A stretch of 43,237 nt of DNA from an uncultured bacterium (GCA_903903945.1 CAIVAP010000032.1:1-43237); one strand, 5' to 3'. Shown: positions 1 through 6,834, counted from the first letter of the stretch. A program made the numbers and translations. The notes: a model not told the origin generated them from the letters alone.

Positions 1-1
1 G

Positions 2-496
2 TCTGAGGCAGACCCGGAGACCATCGCCCGCGCCCACAAGGTTCATCCCGTCAGTGCACTCCAGACCGAGTATTCCTTGTGGTCGCGGGACGTTGAGGCC
101 GACATTCTGCCTACAATTCAACAACTTAACATCGGATTTGTGGCTTATGCCCCCCTTGGCCGAGGATTTTTATCCGGGGCAATCCGGTCACGAAGCGATC
201 TACAACCCGGAGACTGGAGGTTGGAGAATCCGCGATTTACCGAGGAGGCAATCGCCAGAAATAGCCGGTTGGCCGATCTTGTAACTAAAATCGCGGAGGA
301 GACTAAAGCCACAGCAGCTCAAGTCGCATTGGCATGGGTTCTGTCGCGCGATGTCCCCCTCGCCGCGATACCGGGGACACGGAAAACTGAACGTCTGGAA
401 GAAAACTGGGCGTCACAAGACATAACTTTACGAACGGAACACCTGAACCGTCTTGAGTCCCTTATTAATCAGGGTGTGGTAGGCGATCGGTACTAA
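2..496 (+). CDS. Aldo/keto reductase, C-terminal part (5' end outside the window)
   Basis: The frame is open from base 2 and is cut by the window edge, so the N-terminal half with the catalytic Tyr/Lys is not visible. The visible part contains LQTEYSLWSRDVE, the typical aldo/keto reductase strand, then YAPLGRGFLSG, the central LAWVLSRD segment and IPGTRKTERLEEN, which is the NADPH phosphate-binding region of the family. These motifs match the YajO/AKR13-type oxidoreductases that reduce aldehydes or ketones with NADPH. The physiological substrate cannot be told from the sequence. The gene ends normally and is followed by a strong hairpin at 519-541. Family assignment is sure; the exact subfamily is not. 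Confidence 0.93.
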   Translation, partial: SEADPETIARAHKVHPVSALQTEYSLWSRDVEADILPTIQQLNIGFVAYAPLGRGFLSGAIRSRSDLQPGDWRLENPRFTEEAIARNSRLADLVTKIAEETKATAAQVALAWVLSRDVPLAAIPGTRKTERLEENWASQDITLRTEHLNRLESLINQGVVGDRY

Positions 497-518
497 TCGT
501 GTGCAGAAAGTCCGATAG

Positions 519-541
519 GTCAAAACCGCTTTGGTTTTGAC
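519..541. terminator. Perfect 9-bp hairpin after the reductase gene
   Basis: The arms are GTCAAAACC and GGTTTTGAC around a 5-base loop. The hairpin lies 23 bases after the reductase stop codon, and the T-rich right arm could work as a rho-independent terminator. A related hairpin (AAAACCG-AAG-CGGTTTT) lies at 2565-2581, so this may also be a dispersed element. Confidence 0.5.
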
Positions 542-571
542 ATTTGACGCCCAACGCTCTTGGCCGCGCAG

Positions 572-640
572 CGTGATCATGGTGTTTCAGATTCATCTTG
601 AGATGAATGTAGGGACACAGTCGTAAGATGGCAAGAGAAA
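572..640 (+). repeat. Dispersed repeat family A, copy 1
   Basis: About 69 bases starting gtgatcatggtgtttcag and ending in a cag-tcg...ggcaag-gaaaac stretch. It is nearly identical to copies at about 2408-2477 and 3406-3475, all in the same orientation. Its core is a perfect inverted repeat, ATTCATCT-TG-AGATGAAT, at 591-608. The family is not one I recognise. Confidence 0.8.
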
Positions 641-670
641 ACGCCTGACGCTGCGCTGTGGATGGGGTTC
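639..670. repeat. Degenerate family B hairpin repeat (GACGCTGCGCT core)
   Basis: The stretch cgcctgacgctgcgctgtgg followed by atggggttc matches the family B consensus seen cleanly at 4470-4500, but the stem is decayed. It directly follows family A copy 1; the same A-then-B order recurs at 3406-3502. Confidence 0.55.
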
Positions 671-711
671 AGTCACAAGGTGGCGGTCGCGCGCTTTAGA
701 GGGAACACGAC

Positions 712-728
712 GTACGCATATTGCGTAC
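712..728. promoter_or_regulatory. Perfect palindrome upstream of the PepSY-like gene, possible operator
   Basis: GTACGCA-TAT-TGCGTAC is a perfect 17-base palindrome ending about 92 bases before the ATG at 821. A TACAAT hexamer (726-731) overlaps its right arm and could be a -10 element, though no good -35 is visible. This is the layout expected for a repressor site, but no regulator is encoded nearby. Confidence 0.35.
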
Positions 729-820
729 AATGTGAGCGATTGAATAGTAGAAATTGTCTGATAACGGAAACGAGGGGACTCGGTTCTCACTAAGCAACCC
801 TTTGCTGCAAGGAGCAATTC

Positions 821-1372
821 ATGTTTTCCACAAGGTCAAACGGAAATCTAATGCTGACTGCGATTGTGGTGCTACTGTTCGGAATGAGCAGTATGTCATT
901 CGCCAAGGAGGGAAAAGAAGCCAAGGAAGAGAAGAAATTCGACAAGAAGGATTTGCCGACCGCTGTGACTGCCGCTTTTCAGAAAGCCTTTCCAAAGGCC
1001 ATGATCAAGGGAGTTGACAAGGAAATGAAGGACAGCACCCTGTACTACGAAATCGAAAGCGTTGATGGAAAGACAGAGCGTAGCTTCCTTTACCTGCCCG
1101 ATGGCACCGTTTTCGAGACTGAAGAAGGCATCGAAGCCAGCATGCTACCGGCTTCGGTGAAGGCGACCATCAGTACAGATTACCCGCAAGGAAAGATCAA
1201 AAAGGCGGAGAAAATCACGCGCGGTACTTCCACTGAATATGAAATCAAGGTAGTGGCCGGCAAGGAGAAAACTGAAGTAGTCCTGGACAGCTCCGGAAAG
1301 GTAATCAAGACCGAAAAAGCAGGCGTCAAGAACGAGAAAGACGAGAAAGACGAAGATCAGGACAAAGACTAA
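821..1372 (+). CDS. Secreted PepSY-like domain protein
   Basis: The product has 183 residues. A hydrophobic segment (about residues 11-27, ending SMSFA-KE) looks like a signal peptide, so the protein is probably periplasmic. Two similar units follow, about residues 45-100 and 108-160, each with an alpha-helix (AFQKAFP..., TISTDYP...) and a beta pair ending in LPDGTVFETE or LDSSGKVIKTE. This is the pattern of PepSY-like (PF11396-type) domains. The C-terminus is a very acidic and basic K/D/E tail. A good Shine-Dalgarno sequence precedes the ATG. PepSY domains are linked to inhibition of proteases or to sensor functions, but nothing here fixes a partner. Confidence 0.8.
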   Translation: MFSTRSNGNLMLTAIVVLLFGMSSMSFAKEGKEAKEEKKFDKKDLPTAVTAAFQKAFPKAMIKGVDKEMKDSTLYYEIESVDGKTERSFLYLPDGTVFETEEGIEASMLPASVKATISTDYPQGKIKKAEKITRGTSTEYEIKVVAGKEKTEVVLDSSGKVIKTEKAGVKNEKDEKDEDQDKD

Positions 1373-1387
1373 GCCGGAACATGCACA

Positions 1388-1418
1388 GCGGGTGGTTCTG
1401 TGAACGTGAACTACCCGC
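1388..1418. terminator. Hairpin after the PepSY-like gene
   Basis: The 11-base arms (1388-1398 and 1408-1418) pair fully with one G-U, around a 9-base loop, 15 bases after the stop codon. No T-tract follows, so function as an intrinsic terminator is uncertain. Confidence 0.35.
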
Positions 1419-1461
1419 GGTACTAACGAAAAGCCGGTTGCAGGCATGTTGTGATCTTTAG

Positions 1462-1495
1462 CCCGTCACTCGGCGCTGCGCTTTGGGTGGGCTAC
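1462..1495. repeat. Family B hairpin repeat (variant)
   Basis: The stretch cactcggcgctgcgctttgg followed by gtgggctac shares the GCGCTGCGCTTTGGGTGGG core of family B, with a changed left arm. It lies in the 203-base gap between the PepSY-like and DUF347 genes, which otherwise shows only the hairpin at 1388-1418. Confidence 0.6.
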
Positions 1496-1575
1496 AGGTC
1501 GAAAATGTCTGGCAATACGTTTAACCGGGAACCTAACCTGCGAAGTTTCGTACAAGGGAGAACCAGGAGCCAGGA

Positions 1576-2349
1576 TTGAACACAGACAGCCAGATTGATG
1601 TAAATAAACTTCCGCAGATTACTGCGGTATTCTGGATCATGAAGATCGCTGCCACGACGCTCGGTGAGACGGGGGGCGACTGGTTGTCCATGACCATGAA
1701 CCAGGGGTACCTGAACAGCACGCTGATCTTCTTCAGTCTGTTCCTGGTCGCTTTTGGAGGTCAGCTCCTTGTCAAGAAACATCATCCTTATCTCTTCTGG
1801 ACTGTCATTGCTGCTACCAGTACCGCCGGCACGACGATGTCGGACTATATGGATCGCACGCTGGGACTCGGCTACACCAATGGCGCCGCGATTCTAGTGG
1901 TCATTCTGCTTTCTCTGCTAGCGCTGTGGCGATTCACAGTCGGCAATGTGGAAGTCAGTAATATTCGTACGCGAAAAGCTGAAGTGTTCTATTGGGTCAC
2001 GATTCTCTTCTCGAACACATTGGGTACTGCCCTGGGGGATTTCCTGGCCGACGACTCCGGTCTCGGCTTCTTCGGAAGCTGGCTCTTGATCACCGGCATC
2101 CTGGCAGTGATCTTGGCAGCCACTTACTTCACGCGAATCAACAAGGTCTTGCTATTCTGGATTGCTTTCATCCTGACCCGTCCGTTCGGCGCCACTTTCG
2201 GGGATGTTCTCACCAAAACTCACGAAGCGGGAGGATTCGATCTCGGAAGGGGCTATTCATCCCTTTTTCTCTTGGCGATCCTCCTTGTCACAATTCAGAT
2301 GACGTACTGGAATAAGAAAGTGGGCTTGGCGTCGACACCATCTGACTGA
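1576..2349 (+). CDS. DUF347-repeat (COG4705-type) integral membrane protein
   Basis: The product has 257 residues and is almost entirely membrane-embedded, with about seven to eight hydrophobic segments. Four internal repeats are visible, each with a conserved glycine/aspartate motif: TTLGETGGDWLS (about 27-38), STAGTTMSDYMD (82-93), NTLGTALGDFLAD (148-160) and RPFGATFGDVLTK (207-219). This fourfold G...(G/S)D pattern is the hallmark of DUF347 proteins. The function is unknown; the repeated acidic residue inside the membrane suggests ion or metal transport, which is inference. The start is a TTG preceded by AGGAG at about 1565-1569. The gene stands alone, flanked by repeats. Confidence 0.87.
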   Translation: MNTDSQIDVNKLPQITAVFWIMKIAATTLGETGGDWLSMTMNQGYLNSTLIFFSLFLVAFGGQLLVKKHHPYLFWTVIAATSTAGTTMSDYMDRTLGLGYTNGAAILVVILLSLLALWRFTVGNVEVSNIRTRKAEVFYWVTILFSNTLGTALGDFLADDSGLGFFGSWLLITGILAVILAATYFTRINKVLLFWIAFILTRPFGATFGDVLTKTHEAGGFDLGRGYSSLFLLAILLVTIQMTYWNKKVGLASTPSD

Positions 2350-2407
2350 ATCGGAAATCACCATTATCACGACGCCGCTCAACTCCGAGCGCCTCTGACA
2401 TCGCTTC

Positions 2408-2477
2408 GTGATTATGGTGTTTAAGATTCACTTTGAGGTGAATATAGGGACGCCATCGTCAGATAGCAAGGGAAAAC
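2408..2477 (+). repeat. Dispersed repeat family A, copy 2 (diverged, compensatory stem change)
   Basis: It aligns end to end with copies 1 and 3 with scattered substitutions. The stem is ATTCACTT-TG-AGGTGAAT at 2426-2443. Relative to the other copies, one T:A pair has become C:G and one C:G has become T:G, so pairing is kept. Confidence 0.78.
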
Positions 2478-2515
2478 TGGTCAGGCAGGAATGCCTAACC
2501 TACCGAGGCCGCGGC

Positions 2516-2546
2516 GCACCCTTCGACGGGCTCAGGGCGAACGGTG
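2516..2546. repeat. Inverted repeat of the CTTCGACGGGCTCAGGGCGAACGG type
   Basis: The ends GCACC-C-TTCG and CGAA-C-GGTGC pair except for one C-C mismatch. Sequences of this kind (CTTCGAC..GCTCAGGGCGAACGG) are common dispersed intergenic palindromes in many bacteria. Only one copy is visible in this window. Confidence 0.55.
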
Positions 2547-2564
2547 CGAACAAAGGAAGGTGTC

Positions 2565-2581
2565 AAAACCGAAGCGGTTTT
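2565..2581. terminator. Bidirectional terminator-like hairpin between convergent genes
   Basis: AAAACCG-AAG-CGGTTTT lies between the DUF347 gene (plus) and the nucleoside phosphorylase gene (minus), with T-runs on both strands. It is related to the hairpin at 519-541. Confidence 0.55.
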
Positions 2582-2590
2582 TGCCTACAA

Positions 2591-3370
2591 CTAACTCAAT
2601 CTCCGCACTGCGTCAATAGCGAGTAAGAGCAGTTTCTGTCGCTCTGTGGGACGATTAGTGGCCCACCGGCGGGCATCCCATTCGCTGCCGCTGACATCAT
2701 CTCCGGCGTAGAGAACCTGAGCAAAAACAATTTTGCGAAAGCGCGCCACTGCGAAGAAGGCAGCCGCCTCCATCTCCACGGTGAGACATCCTTCCCGTTT
2801 GCGAGAACGGATCTTGCGTGGTGTTTCGCGATAGAAAGCATCAGTTGTCCAGGTCAGCCCCGTTTTGAAAGGAGTTCCGTGATGTTTGCAGGCCAGCTTG
2901 ATGGCTGCCACAGCATGCGGATGCGGCCGGTTGATGCGGCCGCGCGGCTGATAATGGAAGCTGGTGCCTTCGTCACGAATTGCGCCAGTGGGAATGATCA
3001 CGGCGCCCGGCAGCAGGTTCTTGTCCAAAACCCCTGCTCCGCCACACGCAATGATGTGTTTCACGCCGAGAGCGATTAGCTCCTCCATGAATGCTGCGGT
3101 CATAGACGCACCCAAACCGGGATGGCAAAGAGCGATTCGATTCTTCCCACTGCCGAGCGTGTAGATCGGGTGTTTGCCCATTTCGCTGGTGAGATGGTGA
3201 ACAACCGTGATCTCCTTGCGTGTCTCCAGCTTCTTCAGGACGTCGCCAAAGAAGCAGAGAACCGCTCGTGACGGAAGGCGAACACGCGCAGCTTTGGTCT
3301 GGGAAGGTTCTATTATTGCCGGTCCGGTTCCAGCATACTCGGGCAGCAATGATTCTCGCGATTTTGTCAT
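2591..3370 (-). CDS. Nucleoside phosphorylase (uridine/purine phosphorylase family)
   Basis: The product has 259 residues and matches the PNP/UDP phosphorylase family 1. Recognisable parts are the strand CFFGDVLKKL, HPGLGASMTAAFMEELIALG (substrate/phosphate region), IACGGAGVLD, and TVEMEAAAFFAVA, the nucleoside-binding motif with the conserved Met-Glu pair. Such enzymes split nucleosides with phosphate into base and ribose-1-phosphate. The GGAGVLD motif and MEAAA context resemble uridine phosphorylases, but substrate specificity is not settled from the sequence. The ATG at 3370 has GAGG six bases upstream. The gene is alone; other salvage genes (cdd, deoC, deoA) lie 5 kb away. Confidence 0.88.
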   Translation of the reverse strand: MTKSRESLLPEYAGTGPAIIEPSQTKAARVRLPSRAVLCFFGDVLKKLETRKEITVVHHLTSEMGKHPIYTLGSGKNRIALCHPGLGASMTAAFMEELIALGVKHIIACGGAGVLDKNLLPGAVIIPTGAIRDEGTSFHYQPRGRINRPHPHAVAAIKLACKHHGTPFKTGLTWTTDAFYRETPRKIRSRKREGCLTVEMEAAAFFAVARFRKIVFAQVLYAGDDVSGSEWDARRWATNRPTERQKLLLLAIDAVRRLS

Positions 3371-3405
3371 GGTACGCCTCTATGATGCTCAGGTGACTGT
3401 GCTCA

Positions 3406-3475
3406 GTGATAATGGTATTTCAGATTCATCTTGAGATGAATGTAGGGACACAGTCGGCAGGTGGCAAGGGAAAAC
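3406..3475 (+). repeat. Dispersed repeat family A, copy 3
   Basis: It is nearly identical to copy 1, including the perfect stem ATTCATCT-TG-AGATGAAT (3424-3441). It runs directly into a family B hairpin. Confidence 0.8.
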
Positions 3476-3502
3476 CCACCCAACGCTGCGCTTTGTGGGG
3501 TA
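3475..3502. repeat. Family B hairpin repeat
   Basis: CCCACCCAACGCTGCGCTTT followed by gtggggtac. It is fused to the end of family A copy 3, as in the pair at 572-670. Confidence 0.7.
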
Positions 3503-3519
3503 CGGTCGGATGGTACCCT

Positions 3520-3550
3520 GTCGGGTTCGGCGCTTCACTGCGAACCCGAC
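3520..3550. repeat. Family C palindromic repeat, copy 1
   Basis: The perfect 10-base arms GTCGGGTTCG and CGAACCCGAC surround an 11-base loop (gcgcttcactg). A second copy with one loop difference is at 5161-5191, and the flanking bases cctayc are shared too. Confidence 0.75.
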
Positions 3551-3565
3551 CTATCTGACTAAGTA

Positions 3566-3594
3566 TTGCATAAAGCATTTATATCCTCTAATTT
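3566..3594 (+). promoter_or_regulatory. Predicted promoter of the NIF3 gene
   Basis: TTGCAT at 3566-3571 is separated by 17 bases from TAATTT at 3589-3594. The downstream element reads TAATTTTG, which also fits the Bacteroidota -7 consensus TAnnTTTG with a TTG 20 bases upstream. The element lies only 10 bases before the ATG, so the mRNA would be almost leaderless. No Shine-Dalgarno sequence is visible. Confidence 0.4.
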
Positions 3595-3604
3595 TGGATA
3601 ATCG

Positions 3605-4456
3605 ATGGATGCAAAGAAGCTATATCAGAGACTGGAAGAGGACTTCATAGAGCCAGGCCTAAGCGATGACTGGGCTGAGTATATGGAAGAAGTGAAGGAT
3701 TTTCTTAGTGATAACTTCAAAAAACGATCAATGGGCTTGGTTTGCGACAATTCCAGAGAGATAAGCAGAGTTTATACCGCTGTTTTTCCAACAGATGAAG
3801 TAATGCAAAGAATCTTAGATAGTGGAGCAACAGACGCATTACTATTTGTTCATCACCCTTCCATTTGGGATATAACAAAAGCTCCAAATGTTTTTCAACA
3901 GATGAACAGGGAATTATTGAGACAGTTCAGGGAGAGAAGGATTTCTATTTATAATTTGCATGTGCCATTAGATAAATCCGGGGAGTATTCAACAAGCGGG
4001 ACTCTGGCAAGAGCTTTAGGAATAAATCCGGAAAAGGATTTTGCTCCTTATTTTGGTGGTTTGTGCGGTGTTGTCGGAAGGACTGATTGTAGAACCGTCA
4101 CTGAGTTATCTAAACAGTTTGATAAAGCTGTTGGTCATAGGACGATCCTTTATCCATATGGGCGCAAAGAAATAGATGGCGGAAGAGTGGCAGTAATTGC
4201 AGGAGGGGGAAATGATGTGGAAATGCTTGAAGAAGTGGCAAGAGAAGGAGTCAATACTTTTATCACCGGAATTACTGCATTGAATGATCATTCAAGAAAA
4301 GCACACGATTATGCAAAACATCATAGAATAAGTGTTCTTGGTGGGACTCATTATTCCACTGAAGCATTTGCTTGCAGAGCGATGTGCAATTATTTCGAAA
4401 AGTCAGGGCTTAGTTGCATGTTCTGTGAGGGTGAACCTGGATTGCAAGATTTGTGA
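3605..4456 (+). CDS. NIF3-like dinuclear metal-centre protein
   Basis: The product has 283 residues. It carries the NIF3/YbgI family signatures: LLFVHHPSIW with the HH metal ligands (about residues 80-88), YNLHVPLD (about 118-125), and the C-terminal GGTHYSTE (about 247-254), which supplies His and Glu ligands. Family members are hexameric barrels with two metal ions and an unsettled function; some bind GTP cyclohydrolase I. The gene is clearly richer in A and T than its neighbours, uses codons such as AGA, ATA and TTA often, and has no Shine-Dalgarno sequence. This suggests recent transfer from an AT-richer donor. It lies among repeat elements and is not in an operon. Confidence 0.88.
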   Translation: MDAKKLYQRLEEDFIEPGLSDDWAEYMEEVKDFLSDNFKKRSMGLVCDNSREISRVYTAVFPTDEVMQRILDSGATDALLFVHHPSIWDITKAPNVFQQMNRELLRQFRERRISIYNLHVPLDKSGEYSTSGTLARALGINPEKDFAPYFGGLCGVVGRTDCRTVTELSKQFDKAVGHRTILYPYGRKEIDGGRVAVIAGGGNDVEMLEEVAREGVNTFITGITALNDHSRKAHDYAKHHRISVLGGTHYSTEAFACRAMCNYFEKSGLSCMFCEGEPGLQDL

Positions 4457-4469
4457 TTGCAGGAGAAAA

Positions 4470-4500
4470 CCCACCCGACGCTGCGCTTTGGGTGGGGTAC
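4470..4500. repeat. Family B hairpin repeat (best copy)
   Basis: CCCACCCGACGCTGCGCTTT followed by gggtggggtac. The arms CCCACCC and GGGTGGG pair perfectly around a GC-rich loop. It fills most of the space between the convergent NIF3 and queF genes and could act as a transcriptional stop. Confidence 0.75.
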
Positions 4501-4508
4501 AATAATCA

Positions 4509-4913
4509 TTATCGTTTCGCCGACTTCGCGGCGTATTCTCGCACAACCGTGGTTTGGATGCCGCCGCGAGAGTAAAAGCGACCTTCGAGCCGGGCACGAC
4601 GGGGTTTGATCGCCGCGACTATGTCATCAAGAATTTTGTTGACGGCATTCTCGTGGAAGATTCCCTGATCGCGGTAGGCAAGCAGGTATTCCTTGAAGCT
4701 TTTCAACTCAAGACAAAGCTTGTCGGGGACGTAAGTCAGGACCAACTGGGCGAAATCGGGCAAGCCGGTCTTGGGGCAGACGCAGGTAAACTCGGAGGTT
4801 TCCATGCTGATCTCGTAGTCGCGATCGGCATAGATGTTTTTGAAGGTCTCAATCGCGGGGGTCTTCCAGCCGCGGATATGATCCTGTCTGCCTTCGTATG
4901 ATGATTTCTTCAT
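4509..4913 (-). CDS. queF: NADPH-dependent 7-cyano-7-deazaguanine reductase QueF (type I)
   Basis: The product has 134 residues, the usual length of the short unimodular QueF class. QueF reduces the nitrile of preQ0 to the aminomethyl group of preQ1 on the way to queuosine. The catalytic region EFTCVCPKTGLPDFA contains the nucleophilic Cys before PxTG, and the family signature ELKSFKEYLLAYRDQGIFHE follows (about residues 70-90). The ATG at 4913 was chosen because MKKSSYEGRQDHI matches the usual QueF N-terminus; the frame could extend 20 codons further upstream, but those residues look non-coding. queC and queE lie 420 bases away on the opposite strand, which supports the role. Confidence 0.93.
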   Translation of the reverse strand: MKKSSYEGRQDHIRGWKTPAIETFKNIYADRDYEISMETSEFTCVCPKTGLPDFAQLVLTYVPDKLCLELKSFKEYLLAYRDQGIFHENAVNKILDDIVAAIKPRRARLEGRFYSRGGIQTTVVREYAAKSAKR

Positions 4914-5014
4914 GTGGGTATTATACGGCGTTGTCCGGAGAATGCCAGTGAAAATCCGGATCGCGGCGCACAATTGTCTCCGCTACAGCCAGCAAGGAAG
5001 ACAACCCCCTAAAT

Positions 5015-5032
5015 CCCCCTTTAATAAGGGGG
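5015..5032. repeat. C/G-rich hairpin (CCCCCTT-TAAT-AAGGGGG)
   Basis: Perfect 7-base arms around TAAT, preceded by another CCCCCT. This resembles the common taaatccccctttataaggggg-type intergenic repeats of many bacterial genomes. Confidence 0.6.
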
Positions 5033-5160
5033 AATAACCTGTCTTCGTTCTGATGTCTCTGTAGCCCAGATTACGGGACAGCCTTAGACTGTACGCCGCG
5101 CACAATTGAGAGCCATCAGAAAAGGGTTCGTGACGGCGCGGCCAGGTGGTAAGCACGAAT

Positions 5161-5191
5161 GTCGGGTTCGGCGCTTCGCTGCGAACCCGAC
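5161..5191. repeat. Family C palindromic repeat, copy 2
   Basis: GTCGGGTTCG and CGAACCCGAC arms around gcgcttcgctg. It is almost the same as 3520-3550, including the downstream cctacc. Confidence 0.75.
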
Positions 5192-5219
5192 CTACCTTAC
5201 TACAGCCAGCAAGAAGGAA

Positions 5220-5250
5220 CCCACCCGACGCTACGCTTTGGGCGGGGTAC
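5220..5250. repeat. Family B hairpin repeat
   Basis: CCCACCCGACGCTACGCTTT followed by gggcggggtac. It has one change in the loop and one in the right arm compared with 4470-4500. Confidence 0.72.
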
Positions 5251-5279
5251 CGAACATCCGCGTGGGGCCGTAAACTTGT

Positions 5280-5307
5280 TTGACAGCGATGGTCAGACTC
5301 GTATATT
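5280..5307 (+). promoter_or_regulatory. Predicted sigma-70-type promoter of queC-queE
   Basis: A perfect TTGACA (5280-5285), a 16-base spacer and TATATT (5302-5307) lie 24 bases before the queC ATG. The same arrangement (TTGACA-N16-TATATT) occurs before the aminotransferase gene at 42513-42540. Confidence 0.65.
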
Positions 5308-5331
5308 CAGCAGAGCAGGGAGCGTAAGAGC

Positions 5332-6036
5332 ATGGAATCAGCGATCAAATCGGACAAGGCGGTAGTGCTGCTGAGCGGCGGTATCGACTCGGCGACAACT
5401 CTGGCATTTGCCAAACATGCGGGCTATCGCCTCTACGCGATTAGCTTCGATTACAAACAACGGCACCGTGTCGAATTGTCGTGCGCGCGACGCGTGGCCG
5501 CATTTGTCGGTGTCGAAAAACATTTGGTCTTCCCTATTGACCTGACGGCAGTCGGCGGTTCCGCTTTGACTGCAAATATCAAAGTGCCAAAACATCGCCC
5601 GGAATCCCAGTGGACTACGGAGATTCCGATCACATACGTGCCCGCGCGAAATACGATATTTCTTTCAATCGCGCTGGCATGGGCAGAGACGCTTGACGCA
5701 CGCATGATTCTCATCGGTGCTAACGCCGTTGACTATTCCGGCTATCCTGATTGTCGCCCGGAATTCATCGTAGAGTTTCAGAGGCTGGCAAATCTCGCCA
5801 CCAAGGCCGGTATCGAAGGACGACCGATAATGCTGCAGGCACCGTTGATTGATCTGACCAAGGCGGAGATCATTCGCAAGGGGGTTGAGTATGGCCTTGA
5901 TTATTCGCTTACGAGCAGTTGTTACGATCCGGCGTTCGATGGCCGTGCTTGCGGCGGGTGCGACAGTTGCCTGATTCGCAGGAAGGGTTTTGTTGAGGCT
6001 GGAGTTGCCGACCCGACCCACTACATGCAATCGTAA
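5332..6036 (+). CDS. queC: 7-cyano-7-deazaguanine synthase QueC
   Basis: The product has 234 residues. QueC is an ATP-dependent ligase that converts 7-carboxy-7-deazaguanine and ammonia to preQ0. The PP-loop [13 protein letters not shown] is at about residues 15-27, and [13 protein letters not shown] follows as in the family. [20 protein letters not shown] (about 98-117) is the conserved middle motif, and the zinc site is formed by SSCYDP...CGGCDSC near residues 200-217. The ATG has GGGAG nine bases upstream and a strong promoter. queE starts six bases after the stop, so the two are surely co-transcribed. Confidence 0.96.
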   Translation: MESAIKSDKAVVLLSGGIDSATTLAFAKHAGYRLYAISFDYKQRHRVELSCARRVAAFVGVEKHLVFPIDLTAVGGSALTANIKVPKHRPESQWTTEIPITYVPARNTIFLSIALAWAETLDARMILIGANAVDYSGYPDCRPEFIVEFQRLANLATKAGIEGRPIMLQAPLIDLTKAEIIRKGVEYGLDYSLTSSCYDPAFDGRACGGCDSCLIRRKGFVEAGVADPTHYMQS

Positions 6037-6042
6037 CCGCCG

Positions 6043-6792
6043 ATGCCGTACCACCCCAAAATAGCACCATGGCCTGAGGAATTCACAGGTTTGCTACCGG
6101 TTAGCGAAGTGTTCTATTCGCAACAAGGTGAAGGCAGGTTCGCCGGAGTGCCAGCGGTCTTCATCCGGTTGAAGTACTGCAACCTTGGCTGTAGCTGGTG
6201 CGACACGCGTTTCACCTGGGAGGAAGGTAAGATTGAAGAGGGCGCGCTGTTCTCGGCGTCTGATCTTGCTAATCTGGTAACCGATCAGATCGCTCTAACA
6301 CAGGCGAAGCCCAAAAATGTGCACGTCGTTCTGACCGGAGGGGAACCGATGTTGCATCAGGATCGTCTGCCGGCGCTGGTCGACGAATTGGGCAAATACG
6401 GCTTTGGGTTCTTCGAAATGGAGACCAATGGGATGTTTGTGCCGAGTCTGGAGATGGTCGAGAGAATATCCTGGTGGAATTGTTCGCCGAAGCTGACGAA
6501 CAATGGACTCGTGAGAGAGGTCAACATTGTTCCCGAGGCCTTGCACACCATCGCCGCTACGGGGCACGCTGATTTCAAGTTCGTAGTGCAGAGTCGTTCC
6601 GACTTTGATGAAATCGCACGCGACTTTGCGTCACTGGTTAGCGCGGAGAGCATCATCTTGATGCCGGAAGGTATCACACCACAGAGCCAGCTTGCGGTCA
6701 TGCCGTGGCTGATGGAAGAATGCTCGCGGCGTGGGTATCGTTTTTCGCCAAGACTACAAGTATTGGCCTGGGGCAACCAGCGCGGCAGATAG
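6043..6792 (+). CDS. queE: 7-carboxy-7-deazaguanine synthase QueE (radical SAM)
   Basis: The product has 249 residues. QueE is a radical SAM enzyme that makes 7-carboxy-7-deazaguanine from carboxytetrahydropterin, the step before QueC. The 4Fe-4S motif CNLGCSWCD (CxxxCxxC) lies at about residues 46-54, after the family signature EVFYSQQGEGRFAGVPAVFIRL. The SAM-binding VVLTGGEPMLHQ (about 100-111) and ETNG (about 127-130) follow. The ATG at 6043 is six bases after queC. queD, which makes the substrate, is not in the window and must lie elsewhere. Confidence 0.95.
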   Translation: MPYHPKIAPWPEEFTGLLPVSEVFYSQQGEGRFAGVPAVFIRLKYCNLGCSWCDTRFTWEEGKIEEGALFSASDLANLVTDQIALTQAKPKNVHVVLTGGEPMLHQDRLPALVDELGKYGFGFFEMETNGMFVPSLEMVERISWWNCSPKLTNNGLVREVNIVPEALHTIAATGHADFKFVVQSRSDFDEIARDFASLVSAESIILMPEGITPQSQLAVMPWLMEECSRRGYRFSPRLQVLAWGNQRGR

Positions 6793-6810
6793 GTAGAAGG
6801 TTGCAGATCA

Positions 6811-6834
6811 CCCACCGCAAGCGGTGGGGCACCC
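6811..6834. repeat. Family F palindrome copy 1 (CCCACCGC-AA-GCGGTGGG)
   Basis: Perfect 8-base arms, followed by gcaccc. An identical 24-base copy lies exactly 100 bases downstream. Confidence 0.75.

Larger units (their letters stand above)
497..820. other. Intergenic region of 324 bases made of repeats and a putative operator
   Basis: I see no convincing gene here. The region holds the hairpin at 519-541, family A repeat copy 1 at about 572-640, a degenerate family B copy at 639-670 and a perfect palindrome at 712-728. A Shine-Dalgarno sequence (AAGGAG, about 809-814) for the next gene sits at its end. The reading frame called on the minus strand at 593-817 overlaps the repeats and has no gene-like features. 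Confidence 0.6.
4914..5331. other. Divergent queF/queC intergenic region (418 bases), a mosaic of repeats
   Basis: No gene is supported here. The region contains two copies of a short unit, tacagccagcaagRagg (about 4983-4999 and 5201-5218), two of cgcRcacaattg (about 4964 and 5099), a C-rich palindrome (5015-5032), a family C palindrome (5161-5191), a family B hairpin (5220-5250) and the queC promoter (5280-5307). No preQ1 riboswitch structure was recognised. Confidence 0.6.

Noticed and set aside
572-3475. Composite transposon bounded by family A repeats
   Set aside because: The copies are direct and short, no transposase is present, and the genes between them look like ordinary chromosomal genes.
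4914-5331. preQ1 riboswitch upstream of queC or queF
   Set aside because: The short preQ1 aptamer pattern (small stem followed by an A-rich pseudoknot tail) could not be found; the space is filled by repeats and a plain promoter.
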